Origin: Spirochaetia bacterium
Lineage (GTDB): Bacteria; Spirochaetota; Spirochaetia; Treponematales; Treponemataceae
NCBI GenBank assembly: GCA_900767955.1
Contig: CAAGBC010000053.1
Span: forward strand, 1-64,000
Direction of reading: 5' to 3'
DNA length: 64,000 bases
Part shown: positions 11,501-19,017 of the stretch, piece after piece
Layout: every line of letters begins with the position of its first letter
Numbering within the stretch: the first letter of the stretch is position 1
Position numbers and translations under genes: made by a program
The notes under the pieces: model-generated
What the model saw: the letters and a program-made list of their open reading frames with translations, nothing else
Told to the model about the DNA's origin: nothing
Database searches by the model: none

Positions 11501-13573
11501 TCTTCAGTGGGGCCAACAGAAGCACAAAAAGCAACTTACCAGATGGATGTTGTGCCTTATATTACAGGACTTGATACAACTCTTACAGATTTGGAAAAGA
11601 AAAATCCTTCTGTATACGGTCGAAGTGCTTTAGGTAAATATCCAGTTTACTATTACAGAAAAACGACAGAGGGAAGTCCAAAGTCAGAAGAAATTACACT
11701 AAAAGGATTTAATATTAAATCCGAATCAACAGTAACTTTTGCAGGTGGAGCAACTGCAACTTTGAATGATGATATGTCTTTCACTTTGCCAGAAAATGCT
11801 AAATCCGGTGAAATCAAAGTAACTGTAAACAGCAAAGTAACTGTAAACGGCAACATAACTGTAAACAGCATTGAATCATTAAATAACATTAATAATAATG
11901 ATGCAAATGGAGATTATACTGGTAGTAGTACTTATGAAAATCACTACAACCGTCAACCAAACGGACAAAATAATGACCTTCTAACAGACAATGTAGAAAT
12001 TGCAATTTGGGAAATAAACTCAAAGGCTGCAATAGCAGAAAACGGAGAGTTGAGCGAAGTCGTAATGCATGTAAACCCAACAAACGGAATGTTGGGATTT
12101 GCATTTGCACACAGCCAAGACTTAGCAAGCTATCCAAACGGTAATACTAAATCTTATCAAACATGGATGACAGATTACACCGGTGTAAATCAAATTGGAT
12201 TTATTTATGACCAAAACGGAAATATGTTTGGTACAAACGGTGGAACCGATACATATACATCTAACAAGAAAGCTGGTCGACTGGGACTAATTTCAAGTCA
12301 TTGGGGACCGATAGCAGATCATAATATAAGTCTTGATAAATATACAGGATACACAAAATATAGAAGATTGCGTCTTGAATATCTGGGAGTTACCAAAAAC
12401 GGAAGTTATGTATCTAATGTAAACAGATTTGCAAAAGGAGACAGTATTCAATTTGCTACCACAACCTCAGCTGATACTGGTACAAACCTTTATATGATGT
12501 ATTATGACAACACTTTAGGTGAACTAAAATTTAAGGCTGGTAATTTTGGAAATGCTCCTGAAAATCCTTGTAATGACCTTGATGCAGATTTGTGGGATCC
12601 GTCTAAGGTTAAATTCGGAGATTTTGCTGATGATGCTTATAATGAACAGTGTAAAAATAATGCAGCTAATTATGATCCAAATTATAGCAACATCTCTATT
12701 GTAGCAAATCAAAGCGGTGCAAATGATAATCCAAGTGTAAGACCTGGAATTTATTATTCAATTTCAGTAGTACCTGGCAAGAATACTGTTTCTAATGACA
12801 AAGTAACAACAACAGATGTTGTAGTTGCCGTTTGGTATGATGATACAACGAATAAAACTCTTTGGTACAGTTACTTAGTAAATCCTCTCACTAACGCAGG
12901 AAACAGAGATAAAGATGAATTAAGAGATACAAATGGTATTAGTAAAGAATGGGCTAAACCTATTCCAATCTTAGACGGTCATGCCGGTGGTTACTGTGCT
13001 ATCAAAGCTGATGATAAAGGTGGTATTCACATTGCAGCATATAGTCGTAATGATGCAGGTTCATTGTACTATGCTTACTTAGATAAGTATAATTCAACAT
13101 TCGATAAATCAACAAATCTTGTTGCCGTGGATTCTTACGGTTCACAAGGTCAGTACATTACGATGGAAGTTGCAAAAAACAGTGAAGGAAAGACAATTCC
13201 TTATATCGGTTACTACATGAACTCATTGAGTTATCCGAAATACGCATATCTTGCAAATCCTGGTGGGGGTGTAAAAGCTGGTGTAGATGTAAATAATATG
13301 TACACAGGAGCTTGGGAAACAATTATGTTGCCTACTACAAGTACATTAGTATTGGATGACATAAACATTGGTGTTTACAAATATTTGGAAGATATAACTG
13401 ATGAAACAGGCACTCACAAAAAAGGTGAACTTCAAGTAATACCGACACGAACTGACGAAAAACCCGAAGTAAAGAAAGGAATTGCAGGCGGAAACGGAAC
13501 TTCAAATCCAATTTTTGGCTATGGTATAGCAGAAACCGGTTCGGGTTATGTTGAAACCGCCCAGTTGAAATAA
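2585..13573 (+). CDS. Giant Ig-like repeat lipoprotein (about 3660 residues)
   Basis: The start is ATG 2585, preceded by a GGGGTG ribosome site; an in-frame TTG 12 bases upstream is less likely. The N-terminus has a Lys-rich start, a hydrophobic core and a lipobox-like MTSC near residue 31, so a lipid-anchored exported protein is predicted. Then follow some two dozen Ig-like modules of roughly 90-100 residues, each ending near a motif such as (V/I)D..APxI or AxDxAGN, as in bacterial Ig repeat adhesins. The last 800 residues match the preceding gene. Likely roles are adhesion or surface layering, inferred from architecture only. It is followed by a cluster of palindromic repeats, and no operon partner is evident. 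Confidence 0.85.
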   Translation: MFKKFVNSKGLCILFFVCAITSFVIMGGGMTSCEVGLGASVDTQPPTVDVQVPSADFIVRDIFTMKGNCSDEQGLQSITVTLRNSQTGEFYPKTETPYEAKINKEQTEWECVVDPFAEGNKIPDGSYEATVIATDKAGRKTSATKSFKIDNTPPLLILTRPATKLTSEGKIDPSSVDTYGQELSITGQVADDSNVDLIEINVYDDQNKLKASVPLTNVPPTIDMSVATWQDENYNLIYGDSKDGTKLYWCEVIVHDEAKKLPLEEGDKGNTITYYYFNDDIYSDLLSVYKATELYKILNGSYTKENIKSFKNLSDEQIATKVLEVKTILDKAKNQTSAGTFALNPDNNPYFEIDGYSSIKVTSAEEMHNSLKADNPLTNGNPLNISLLVGLDQAPIVEDSIGIKLNKIAFKDGKYSIDEENPIWYIKPAADAKTKNELACRNLLTKTGSNYKVSLKLTSSETELVNEKTKETYVLPTLTVGNSYLVSVVGKDQNGIEFVQSYNQGIFFESNGNPPKIKITNPSGASVYVSKGSSIELSGSVEAEDFTTIKLYVEDKLLEGENSSWSSTVNNPSVNLDGTGTGVWSGLVIPSTEFAQDESKEYYITVKAFAGSKESEKELTVYYDVEGPSIDVTSITPQVTFADANGEIRDDNVNGIFDVVARIADSYNRVDTTVNKPTISIYKGNVVSAENLIYTATSETANTTWSINTREGNFASIDKTEITIEIIAYDESGNKSEYTKVLYLNQDSDKPVIELTNSLVCGIVDGKDYSGDAYPIGGTKNIIMAESPITATITDDDIISQVVVKIRPNGTEVEQEIITKTYSKEEINSNPWPLSYTSPKNIGNYIAEISVTDNKGINSDVAKLWFKIDAGAPTISINNGSYFGTTGKTINVEGAVNGFGGLVIYNNFDENNLETGKINGTQPDNFDTSFNFADSFVVTENAEGVYERYYAVVDANGRIAKRSLRYTVDLASPSVTIISQIPLQGITSTDYKFTGTTSDVANEFTSGVEAIFYQIIGANVAAPTVESAGWTEVSASSTWSFYQKFKEATASQETEGLPEGSYKLYVYAKDKAGNISSMNTTSFDVDLNKPTVQLYYNDVVASDNAVQKTNKDYKFSFVVNDTSKLADTPYAVVVTKDGATLANGTDYSVTSSAGKYNVALNNYVDGNYVFKVTAIDWKANEVTNSLNITLDKTAPAIEVISPVADEWQTAAKLSIKGTSEDASGVVSITAKDSQGNPVAVTGTTSWSVKDIQTVEGESTYTFVSTDTLGNVSAEKEYTLKVDHADPVIDNYFININGGQDNKIEANSTVMVNKLFRLRGSVSDSYKLNSIEMTVTNGTTTLTPELSVEKTSNKNWNWEKSFNVSGNNIDLQNGEWTVTVKVTDESGKEVSSKFKVIVDTVAPAITKPTLDFGISPSNGWFKKNIATIAGSVTDGTSKLANVSYLVTNERYYPDSDNDGSHTKLSSVAFDNPLSISNNTYSKKHTFAEGINYVYIKAEDNAGNVSYYGQNGDVTCQIDTSVPMMAFEKPANGEMISKNVDLSFAVALSDENSGFADGTKTTVTLAETTYSQEIAIANNKVSGTIAKSYLTQITSNSTKLIVSVSDAAGNVASTNLELAIDNEAPSVKITNPAAQVVNGKIEVNGTASDNVGLSSVKLYRTRLGSEVESLNVNSKSYFLLKEFAGVDGYNWSVAEIDTSVSPYSDGSSVEFYLVAIDTAGNEATTSKTITIDQDADRPVIKFSNLNLSGMTSSVYIWNKQEIIYGTVSDDDGINELRISVDNGNSWTDNIYKDGAWEYTFSSEGKDVLMFKVTDGAGTVFTSAVGSAMAKSPKLIDSQATPNKFGYKVGNSYPNNSDTKVYLTVDTQNPTFKTVYYNTSFDNSMELEYPVSDANWKTDSTINTDVFGGPNSKLYLYITSIDANGIADISVTYDGSTSGVTLEKTQEVTIDDGVTEIAGKISVISVDTSNENNWKKIEVTTLDKSGREGKLNFSVQQDNNAPIIKFTSHSQKSQVYGSSVVTVRGNADDVKDLYLTVTASSAVPSVANLATWQKFDEYTSGSAWAIVFDGEFPMNTAGSTEYKSKSLNKYYDDLFEPNSDNKNADSKTIYVWIYGIDALGNKGTPSSLELSVNPAGDKPTIEFSYPENDNIVGGTVRLAGSSKVSDATASVESVWLQIDPSFNGTFDASWETELSALIKDGSGNYITDYQIVNAAGNVGRGIKASGSATSWNLPINTVGEFNNQNGTNRKIAIRAYAVSSSGKTSEPTEVVFEIDPKAPVIGSTTELELVQYANGASSGTIVRRQKYQADMWISGQWYLIGSIEDDSGIKEVKLNGTSIINDSSKLIRDDNNLPTSATSHRNYQMNIPVGETSGFGTKTYIIWAQEGSDENKDTGNVEIRLNYDNTAPDFVAEGLSATGNIVQQSNGTYTVNGTLSEPSGASGNQSGFGRIAMFFTRKIGDTEYVIDPMISNGNDGKQNRYASSGFAQANGMYWRNYNVSAVEGNQITLSTTPHANVRIGGLCKVDNVDYLIEDIDGNVVTISGNITTSVESVSFAVAQIINNMTIESGTTQAYDSSSLSPVTRDDGDQMVEGVSKSGTTFSWTASINSSLIYDGPIDIHFVAFDAAGNAVANKYSGSVVNNQPRIAGVKFGTDENGNGVVADDELQTAWSGLYANEGGLIPAGYKTATEKVTSLSIPTDLKNSVLKIKGLTVVKPEIVGGNTGLGYTYKVDSYTSNVVGLSNVHSDNDEIRTDLDDITITVEDLLKNSIADGEKTFTFNIWDKTEGLTYGTNSQKAEINIKMNVAIRDSEAPKAGFKQFYWNSENDNSLYQNSRENGHIELEGDLSSAVVTALGNDPKVSGKITFRGVATDNGVLKAINVKIPGITSGFVTVATRSDNGTWTPSGTLDAEGWAWEKVSETFTQETGHIVEFMLHWDTAKITNVAATDVNVQVQAEDRGEASWVNSAVKYTSNNPSSVGPTEAQKATYQMDVVPYITGLDTTLTDLEKKNPSVYGRSALGKYPVYYYRKTTEGSPKSEEITLKGFNIKSESTVTFAGGATATLNDDMSFTLPENAKSGEIKVTVNSKVTVNGNITVNSIESLNNINNNDANGDYTGSSTYENHYNRQPNGQNNDLLTDNVEIAIWEINSKAAIAENGELSEVVMHVNPTNGMLGFAFAHSQDLASYPNGNTKSYQTWMTDYTGVNQIGFIYDQNGNMFGTNGGTDTYTSNKKAGRLGLISSHWGPIADHNISLDKYTGYTKYRRLRLEYLGVTKNGSYVSNVNRFAKGDSIQFATTTSADTGTNLYMMYYDNTLGELKFKAGNFGNAPENPCNDLDADLWDPSKVKFGDFADDAYNEQCKNNAANYDPNYSNISIVANQSGANDNPSVRPGIYYSISVVPGKNTVSNDKVTTTDVVVAVWYDDTTNKTLWYSYLVNPLTNAGNRDKDELRDTNGISKEWAKPIPILDGHAGGYCAIKADDKGGIHIAAYSRNDAGSLYYAYLDKYNSTFDKSTNLVAVDSYGSQGQYITMEVAKNSEGKTIPYIGYYMNSLSYPKYAYLANPGGGVKAGVDVNNMYTGAWETIMLPTTSTLVLDDINIGVYKYLEDITDETGTHKKGELQVIPTRTDEKPEVKKGIAGGNGTSNPIFGYGIAETGSGYVETAQLK

Positions 13574-13593
13574 AATTAAGATGTCGTAATGAC

Positions 13594-13838
13594 AGTGAAT
13601 AAGATCCTGAAACGAGTTCGGGATTAATGTATAGAAAATCCGTTAAAAATAACTTTATAAGTTATTTAGGATTATCAAAAAAAAGTGAATAAGATCCTGA
13701 AACAAGTTCAGGATGACATAGTGTGTTGTCATGCTGAACTAGATTCAGCATCTCACAATACATACTGGTGAGATTCCGAAACGAGTTCGGGATGACAGAA
13801 AAAAAACGCGTCATCCTGACGAATGTCAGGATCTCACT
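13594..13838. repeat. Cluster of five palindromic REP-like repeats
   Basis: Five copies of an imperfect palindrome occur at about 13594, 13685, 13728, 13768 and 13810, in alternating orientation. The pattern is close to GTGAGATCCTGAAACGAG then TTCAGGATGAC, or its reverse. Each can form a 7-9 bp hairpin (for example TCCTGAA ACAAG TTCAGGA). A separate hairpin, AAATAACTT TAT AAGTTATTT at 13647-13667, lies between copies 1 and 2. The copy at 2404 belongs to the same family. The region 13574-13882 holds nothing else recognisable. Confidence 0.75.
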
Positions 13839-13882
13839 ATCAAATGTGTATACTTAATGCTAATATTTTTCTAGGAGGAAAA

Positions 13883-14398
13883 ATGTTTAATTACATAATT
13901 CAATTTATTCGGGCGTTGAATGCAAACTCAAAGCCTAGTCAAATTGCAAATTCATTTTGTATTGGGTTAATTTTGGGATTAATGCCAAAAAATAATTTAT
14001 TGTGGTATGTCCTATTTGTGTTTTTTATGTTTGTAAGAATTAACAAAGCTGGATATTTTATCACAATGCTAATTGGTGCGTGTTTTGCATATTTGGCAGA
14101 TCCGTTGTTTGACACAGTTGGTTATGCTGTTCTTACATTTTCTCCATTAGAAAATTTTTACGCATGGCTTTTAGATATTCCGTTTGTAGGATTTACAAAA
14201 TTCAATAATACAGTTGTGGCAGGTTCTTTGGCTTGTGGAATAATTTGCTATATTCCTCTTTTTGTGTTGATGATATTTGCAGTAAAAGCATGGCGAAAAT
14301 GGATTGCTCCAAAATTCAATGATTCAAAAATTTTAAAGACAATTTACAATCTTCCTCTAATCGGAAAATTAAGTCAAAAAATCACGGAGGCAATGTAA
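13883..14398 (+). CDS. TIGR03546 family membrane protein
   Basis: The start chosen is ATG 13883, which has an AGGAGG site 6 bases upstream; the longer frame from 13823 begins inside a palindromic repeat and has no ribosome site. The 171-residue product has an N-terminal NSKPSQIANSFCIGLILGLMPKNN segment and three to four hydrophobic helices, matching the small inner-membrane family TIGR03546. Members are typically paired with a TIGR03545 protein in bacteria with an outer membrane. The stop codon overlaps the next ATG (TAATG), so the two are translationally coupled. The function of the family is unknown. Confidence 0.75.
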   Translation: MFNYIIQFIRALNANSKPSQIANSFCIGLILGLMPKNNLLWYVLFVFFMFVRINKAGYFITMLIGACFAYLADPLFDTVGYAVLTFSPLENFYAWLLDIPFVGFTKFNNTVVAGSLACGIICYIPLFVLMIFAVKAWRKWIAPKFNDSKILKTIYNLPLIGKLSQKITEAM

Positions 14399-16668
14399 TG
14401 TCTAAAAAAGTGGATGACAAACAAACTGTTGAAACTCCTGCAAAAGAAAAAAAAGCAGTTGCCAAAAATGAACCAAAAAAAGTTCCTGCAAAAAAATTGC
14501 CTAAAATTTACAAAAAACAATATACACAAAAAGCCTTTGAAAAAAAGTTGCTAAAACATTTGTATATTGAAACAGATAAAGATTTAGTAAAACAACTATT
14601 CGAAACTTCCACAGATAAAAAAGGAAGAACTGTAATGGTTGTTCCAAAAGATAAAGAAATTGCAAAAAAGGATTTTGCCCGTTATCAAGTGTTGGCAAAG
14701 CAAATTGCAGAACAAAAAGGTGGAATTAAAATTGTTCCACTTTTGGCAGTTATAATTTTAATCGCGGCAATTGGAATTGTAGTTACTTTATTCAAAAATG
14801 TTGTTTTTGAAAAAGCCTTAACTTCATCAATGCAAAAGATTTTTGGTGCAAAAACAGAAGTTAGTTCTGTGGATTTGCAGATTTTTGGTGCATCTTTGGA
14901 AATTAATGATTTGCAACAAGCAAATAAAGATTCACCAATGAAAAATTTGTTCCAAATTGACAATATCAAAATGGACTTTAATCTAACAGAATTGTTGCGT
15001 GGAAAATTCTGTGCAGAAAATATGGTGGTTTCTGGCGTTGCTCTTGATACAGAAAGAACAACTTCTGGTGAAATTCCAATCGTTCACAAAACAAAGGAAG
15101 AAAAAAAGACTGAATCACAAATTCAGAAAAAAACAGATGAATTAAAAGAAAACGCTTCCAAAAAACTTCAGGAAATGTTTGAAAACTACAATCCTGAAAC
15201 AGTTTTAGCAAATATTCAAAATGAATTAAAATCTCCACAAGTTGCAGCTACAATTGCAAAAGATGTTCAAGCTTCAGTTGAAAAATGGAAAGAAACTCCT
15301 GTTCAAATGCAGAAAGATGTTACTGATTTTACAAAAAGCGTTGAATCAGTTACAAAAACACATTGGGGCGGAATTGACAATTTAACAAAATTAAAAGAAG
15401 CGCTAGAAACTGTAAATGCCGCAATCACAAAAGGAAATACATTAAAATCTTCTATTGAATCTACAACAAACAGCATTAAAGCTGATACAAAAAAAGTTCA
15501 AGAATATTCTAGCCAAATTGAAACTGCTGTAAAAAGTGATATGGCTCTTGTTGATTCAAAAATTACAGAAATGAAGAATTTGTTTTCTCCAAGCGGTTTG
15601 CAAAACATAATGAACGAAGCAATTGAATCAATGTTGTATTCTGTTTTGGGAAAATATTATCCTTATGTAAATAAAGTAAAAGACGCAGCAATGTCTATAA
15701 AATCTTCTGGCACAGGAAAAGCAACTGCAAAAAAATCTGATTCCACAGAAAAAAAGGAAAAGAAACAGAAAAAACAGACAGTAACAAAAGCTCGTTTGCC
15801 AGGAAGAACAATTTATTACAAACAAAATACAGTTCCAAAATTGTTAATTCAGAATGTACAAGCATCAGGCTACGAATATGGAACAGAAAATCTTTTGTTC
15901 AAAGGTGTTGCTTCAGAAATTAGCAGCGACCAAGATGTTCGCGGAAAGCCAACAACTGTTCAAGCTGATTTTAAGGTTTTAGGAAAAAATAATTCTGCAA
16001 GTGCAATAATCGATGCAAGAGAAGAATCTTCTGCTTCTTTGGTTACACTTTCTTATGTTGGTGGTGGATATCCAATTGCCGCTGATGCACAAGTGTTCAA
16101 GTTGAATTCCACTTCTGACATTAATGCAAAATTGTCAGCAGAAAAAGACGGAAGTTTTATTATTGGCGCAAGTCTTGATATGAATATTTCTGAAATGACA
16201 GGAATGACTTTTGAACCTGCAAAAGTTTGTCAGTTGTATCAAAAAGCTCTTGCTGATGTAAAAAAACTTTCTGTTGGTTTTAATGTTGGTTACGATGTTG
16301 AAAATGGAATGGTGGTTTCTATTCAAAATCCAGAAAAACTTGCAGGCCAATTAGTAAATCCTATTGTGAATGTTTTGCAAGGGGAACTTAATTCTATTGC
16401 CAGCGATACAAAATCAAAAGTAACAGCAATTCTTTCTGAAAAAACAAATGGCGCAACAGATAAAATTGCTGAATTTACAAATATTCAAAAATCTATTGAA
16501 GATTCAAAATCCAAAATGGAAGATATGAATAAACAATTGGAATTGAAGAAAAAAGAACTTTCAAAACGCATTGAAGATTTGACAAAACAGGCAACTTCAA
16601 AAGCTGTTGAAAAAGTTATTGGAGACACAGATATTAAAAGTGGCCTAAAAAGTTTGCTTAAAAAATAA
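14398..16668 (+). CDS. TIGR03545 family protein, envelope-spanning, coiled coil
   Basis: This 756-residue protein has a Lys- and Ala-rich cytoplasmic N-terminus (residues 1-115), one hydrophobic helix at about 117-137 (VPLLAVIILIAAIGIVVTL), and a long periplasmic part with an AsmA-like stretch (FGASLEINDLQQANKDSPMKNLFQIDNIKMDFNL) and extended coiled coils, including the C-terminal 90 residues. This fits TIGR03545, the usual partner of TIGR03546. The overlap with the upstream gene supports a joint function, perhaps in lipid or envelope traffic as AsmA-like domains suggest; that role is inference. A weak AT-rich hairpin (AAATATAAC / GTTATATTT) follows the stop. Confidence 0.75.
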   Translation: MSKKVDDKQTVETPAKEKKAVAKNEPKKVPAKKLPKIYKKQYTQKAFEKKLLKHLYIETDKDLVKQLFETSTDKKGRTVMVVPKDKEIAKKDFARYQVLAKQIAEQKGGIKIVPLLAVIILIAAIGIVVTLFKNVVFEKALTSSMQKIFGAKTEVSSVDLQIFGASLEINDLQQANKDSPMKNLFQIDNIKMDFNLTELLRGKFCAENMVVSGVALDTERTTSGEIPIVHKTKEEKKTESQIQKKTDELKENASKKLQEMFENYNPETVLANIQNELKSPQVAATIAKDVQASVEKWKETPVQMQKDVTDFTKSVESVTKTHWGGIDNLTKLKEALETVNAAITKGNTLKSSIESTTNSIKADTKKVQEYSSQIETAVKSDMALVDSKITEMKNLFSPSGLQNIMNEAIESMLYSVLGKYYPYVNKVKDAAMSIKSSGTGKATAKKSDSTEKKEKKQKKQTVTKARLPGRTIYYKQNTVPKLLIQNVQASGYEYGTENLLFKGVASEISSDQDVRGKPTTVQADFKVLGKNNSASAIIDAREESSASLVTLSYVGGGYPIAADAQVFKLNSTSDINAKLSAEKDGSFIIGASLDMNISEMTGMTFEPAKVCQLYQKALADVKKLSVGFNVGYDVENGMVVSIQNPEKLAGQLVNPIVNVLQGELNSIASDTKSKVTAILSEKTNGATDKIAEFTNIQKSIEDSKSKMEDMNKQLELKKKELSKRIEDLTKQATSKAVEKVIGDTDIKSGLKSLLKK

Positions 16669-16740
16669 AATATAACTTCTATAACTGTTTAGAATTTGTT
16701 ATATTTAAAGTGTTAATTTTATTAAAAAAAGGTGGTAATT

Positions 16741-16989
16741 ATGAGTGATTCAAATCAGACACTTGAAGAACGCGTATTAGAAGCAATTGATATGTTCCGC
16801 CCACAGTTACAAGCTGACGGTGGTGATATGGAATATGTTTGCATTGATGAAGAAAATCGTCTTCATTTGCGTTTAGTTGGAGCTTGTGGAAGTTGTCCAA
16901 TGGCTGTTATGACATTAAAAATGGGTGTGGAACGCTACATTAAAGATGCAGTTCCAGAAATTACAGAAGTAGTACAAGATAAGGATTAA
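16741..16989 (+). CDS. NifU-like C-terminal domain Fe-S scaffold protein
   Basis: The 82-residue product is a single NifU C-terminal domain. Its key motif is CGSCPM with the CxxC pair that binds a labile Fe-S cluster, preceded by the typical LRPQLQADGGD-like segment (here FRPQLQADGGDMEYV). ATG 16741 is chosen because an AAAGGTGG ribosome site precedes it; an in-frame GTG lies 9 bases upstream. It should act as an Fe-S cluster carrier in the cytoplasm. slyD follows after 2 bases, so the two are probably co-transcribed. Confidence 0.88.
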   Translation: MSDSNQTLEERVLEAIDMFRPQLQADGGDMEYVCIDEENRLHLRLVGACGSCPMAVMTLKMGVERYIKDAVPEITEVVQDKD

Positions 16990-16991
16990 TT

Positions 16992-17525
16992 ATGAAAGTT
17001 TCAAAAGATAAAGTTGTTAAAATTAATTATACATTAACAGATTCAAATGGAATTCAGTTGGATTCTTCTGAAGGAAAAGAGCCTTTGGAATACATTCAGG
17101 GAAATAATATGCTTATTTCTGGCTTGGAAGCAAAAATTGAAGGAACTGAAGCTGGTGACAAATTTACAGTAACAATTCCTGCAAAAGAAGCTTACGGCGA
17201 ATATGATGATCGTCTTCTTTTGGAAGTTCCAAGAAAACAATTTGACTATGATGGCGATATCGAAATTGGAATGCCATTTCAAGCAATGTCTCCAAATGGC
17301 GGAATGATGATTGTTCATGTTGTAAATGTTACAGAAGAAAATGTTACAGTTGACGGAAACCATGAATTAGCAGGAAAAGATCTTACATTTGATGTTGAAA
17401 TTGTTTCTGTTAGAGATGCAACTCAAGAAGAATTAGATGCACTTTCAAGTGGTTGTGGCTGTGGTTGCGGTTGTGACGGTGATTGTTCAGACGGTGACTG
17501 TGGTTGCGACGGTGGTTGCTGCTAA
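16992..17525 (+). CDS. slyD: SlyD-like FKBP-type peptidyl-prolyl isomerase with Cys-rich tail
   Basis: The 177-residue product has the FKBP fold of SlyD: an N-terminal half-domain (VVKINYTLTDSNGIQLDSSEG, EPLEYIQG), an inserted IF chaperone domain around residues 65-125, and the return strand GKDLTFDVEIVSVRDAT. The E. coli protein ends in a His- and Cys-rich metal tail. Here the last 26 residues hold nine Cys with Gly and Asp and no His, so it probably binds metals such as Ni or Zn through thiolates. It lies 2 bp after the NifU-like gene and is followed by a terminator. Confidence 0.88.
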   Translation: MKVSKDKVVKINYTLTDSNGIQLDSSEGKEPLEYIQGNNMLISGLEAKIEGTEAGDKFTVTIPAKEAYGEYDDRLLLEVPRKQFDYDGDIEIGMPFQAMSPNGGMMIVHVVNVTEENVTVDGNHELAGKDLTFDVEIVSVRDATQEELDALSSGCGCGCGCDGDCSDGDCGCDGGCC

Positions 17526-17559
17526 TTTTGTTTTGTAAATGATTTTTATTTTTGGTAGA

Positions 17560-17595
17560 AAGGCCCAAAGAATTAAAATCTTTGGGCTTTTTTTT
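17560..17595 (+). terminator. Rho-independent terminator after slyD
   Basis: GCCCAAAGA (17563-17571) pairs with TCTTTGGGC (17579-17587) and is followed by a T run. It separates slyD from the convergent shikimate kinase gene. Confidence 0.85.
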
Positions 17596-18154
17596 ATAGA
17601 TTTTCCAAAATTAATTTTAAGTTGTTTTCTTTTGAATCACTTTTTAATTCAATTGTTTTGTCTGCGATTTTTGAATAAATTTCAACGCGGGCAACATAGA
17701 ATGTGTGAAAGATTTGTCTTACTTCTTTTTCGGACTTTGGATTTTGGTTAGAAATATATGCAGGAAGGTTTTTCCAAGTTCCGTCGGATAATTGTTCCGC
17801 TTTGTTTATAATTCTGTTTGCAGAAACTTCTTCTGGGGTTTTTAGGAATATGAATGTTCCGAATTGGGATAATAATTCTAATGCAGGAGCATTGTCGCAA
17901 ATTCCTCCGCCTGTGGAAATTACGATTTTTTGGTTTTTAAATTCATCTATGATTTTGGAACAAGCTTCTTCTTCTGCTTGCATAAAAGCTGCAGCTCCTT
18001 GTTGATTGTATATTTCTCTAGGAGTTTTGCCTGTTAATTCAGTGATTTTTTCGTCTATGTCTACCCATGGACAATTTAATTCTTTTGATAATAGTAAGCC
18101 TTGTGTGCTTTTTCCTGAATGTTTGATTCCAAGTAAAATTATTGATTTATTCAT
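17594..18154 (-). CDS. aroK: Shikimate kinase
   Basis: The product, about 187 residues from ATG 18154, phosphorylates shikimate at the 3-hydroxyl in aromatic amino acid synthesis. It shows the P-loop GIKHSGKST (residues about 8-16), the shikimate-binding DIDE motif (DxD), and the STGGG motif that follows it in AroK/AroL. The start at MNKSIILLG is preferred over one 12 codons upstream because the P-loop strand normally begins within ten residues. The gene is convergent with slyD and divergent from the PrsW-like gene, with no clear ribosome site. Confidence 0.87.
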   Translation of the reverse strand: MNKSIILLGIKHSGKSTQGLLLSKELNCPWVDIDEKITELTGKTPREIYNQQGAAAFMQAEEEACSKIIDEFKNQKIVISTGGGICDNAPALELLSQFGTFIFLKTPEEVSANRIINKAEQLSDGTWKNLPAYISNQNPKSEKEVRQIFHTFYVARVEIYSKIADKTIELKSDSKENNLKLILENL

Positions 18155-18211
18155 TTTTATAGTATATCTGTTGTAATTGCAAAAGTCCACTTCATAGTGT
18201 ATTCTAAATTT

Positions 18212-19000
18212 ATGAATGTATATTTAGTTTTGGCATTGTGTTTTGTTCCTTATGTTTTAATGTTTGTTATAGCTAAGTTTTTTTGTAAAGCAAAGATTTC
18301 CACTTGTCTTATTGCTAGTTTGTTGGGATTGTTGTCGGTAGTTCCGATTGTTATTTTGCAATATATTTTTGCAGATGTTTTTCAGGTAGAACAAAAAATT
18401 GAATTGGGCGCTTTTTTTACATTGTTCCTAAGTTGTTTGCTTTATAATGGACTTGTGGAAGAAGGCATAAAAATGCTTTGTTTGTTTGGAATTTCGGCTA
18501 AAAAATTGCAATTAAAAGAATTTTTTGTTGCAACTCTTTTATTCGGAATGATTTTGGGCTGTTTTGAATCTGCAACTTATTTCTTGCAACATTTACAAAA
18601 AACTAATGCTCGTGGCGGACAACTTTTATATGATATTTTGTTTTTAAGAATGTTTTCTTCGGATTTAATTCATATGTTCTGCGCAGGTCTTTCTGGATTA
18701 TTTGTTTGGGGAATTAAAAATAAGAAGATTTATATAATGCCTCTTGTGTATGCAATTTTTATTCACGGGATTTTTAATTTCTTTAATTATTTTAATGGCG
18801 GAATTCAGTTGTTTGCATATGTTGCGATTTTCTTTGCAATTATTGAATGTCGTGTAAAATATGTAAAATTTGCCACAGAAACAGAAGAAACAAAAGTTTT
18901 GGCAGAGGACACAAAAATGCCTGCTAAAACAAAGAAATCAACAAAATCTAAAAGTTCTAAAGCTCCAAACAATGTTGAACTAAAAGAAGAAAAAGATTAA
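18212..19000 (+). CDS. PrsW-like intramembrane metalloprotease
   Basis: This polytopic membrane protein of about 262 residues carries the PrsW signature: EEGIKM in helix 3, then DLIHMFCAGLSGLFVWG, and a third motif IHGIFNFF. These Glu and His residues would bind the catalytic zinc. PrsW of Bacillus cleaves an anti-sigma factor; the substrate here is unknown. The C-terminal 45 residues are a Lys-rich soluble tail (TKMPAKTKKSTKSK). ATG 18212 is chosen; a GTG 15 bases upstream is an alternative, and neither has a clear ribosome site. Confidence 0.75.
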   Translation: MNVYLVLALCFVPYVLMFVIAKFFCKAKISTCLIASLLGLLSVVPIVILQYIFADVFQVEQKIELGAFFTLFLSCLLYNGLVEEGIKMLCLFGISAKKLQLKEFFVATLLFGMILGCFESATYFLQHLQKTNARGGQLLYDILFLRMFSSDLIHMFCAGLSGLFVWGIKNKKIYIMPLVYAIFIHGIFNFFNYFNGGIQLFAYVAIFFAIIECRVKYVKFATETEETKVLAEDTKMPAKTKKSTKSKSSKAPNNVELKEEKD

Positions 19001-19017
19001 TTTTATATTACATTTAC

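Noticed and set aside
8793..12137. Several minus-strand ORFs inside the giant Ig gene
   Set aside because: They lie antisense to a coherent 3660-residue frame, are rich in Leu, His and Gln as expected of shadows and have no ribosome sites.
17539..17751. Plus-strand ORF over the aroK end
   Set aside because: It is antisense to shikimate kinase, crosses the slyD terminator and has no protein-like composition.
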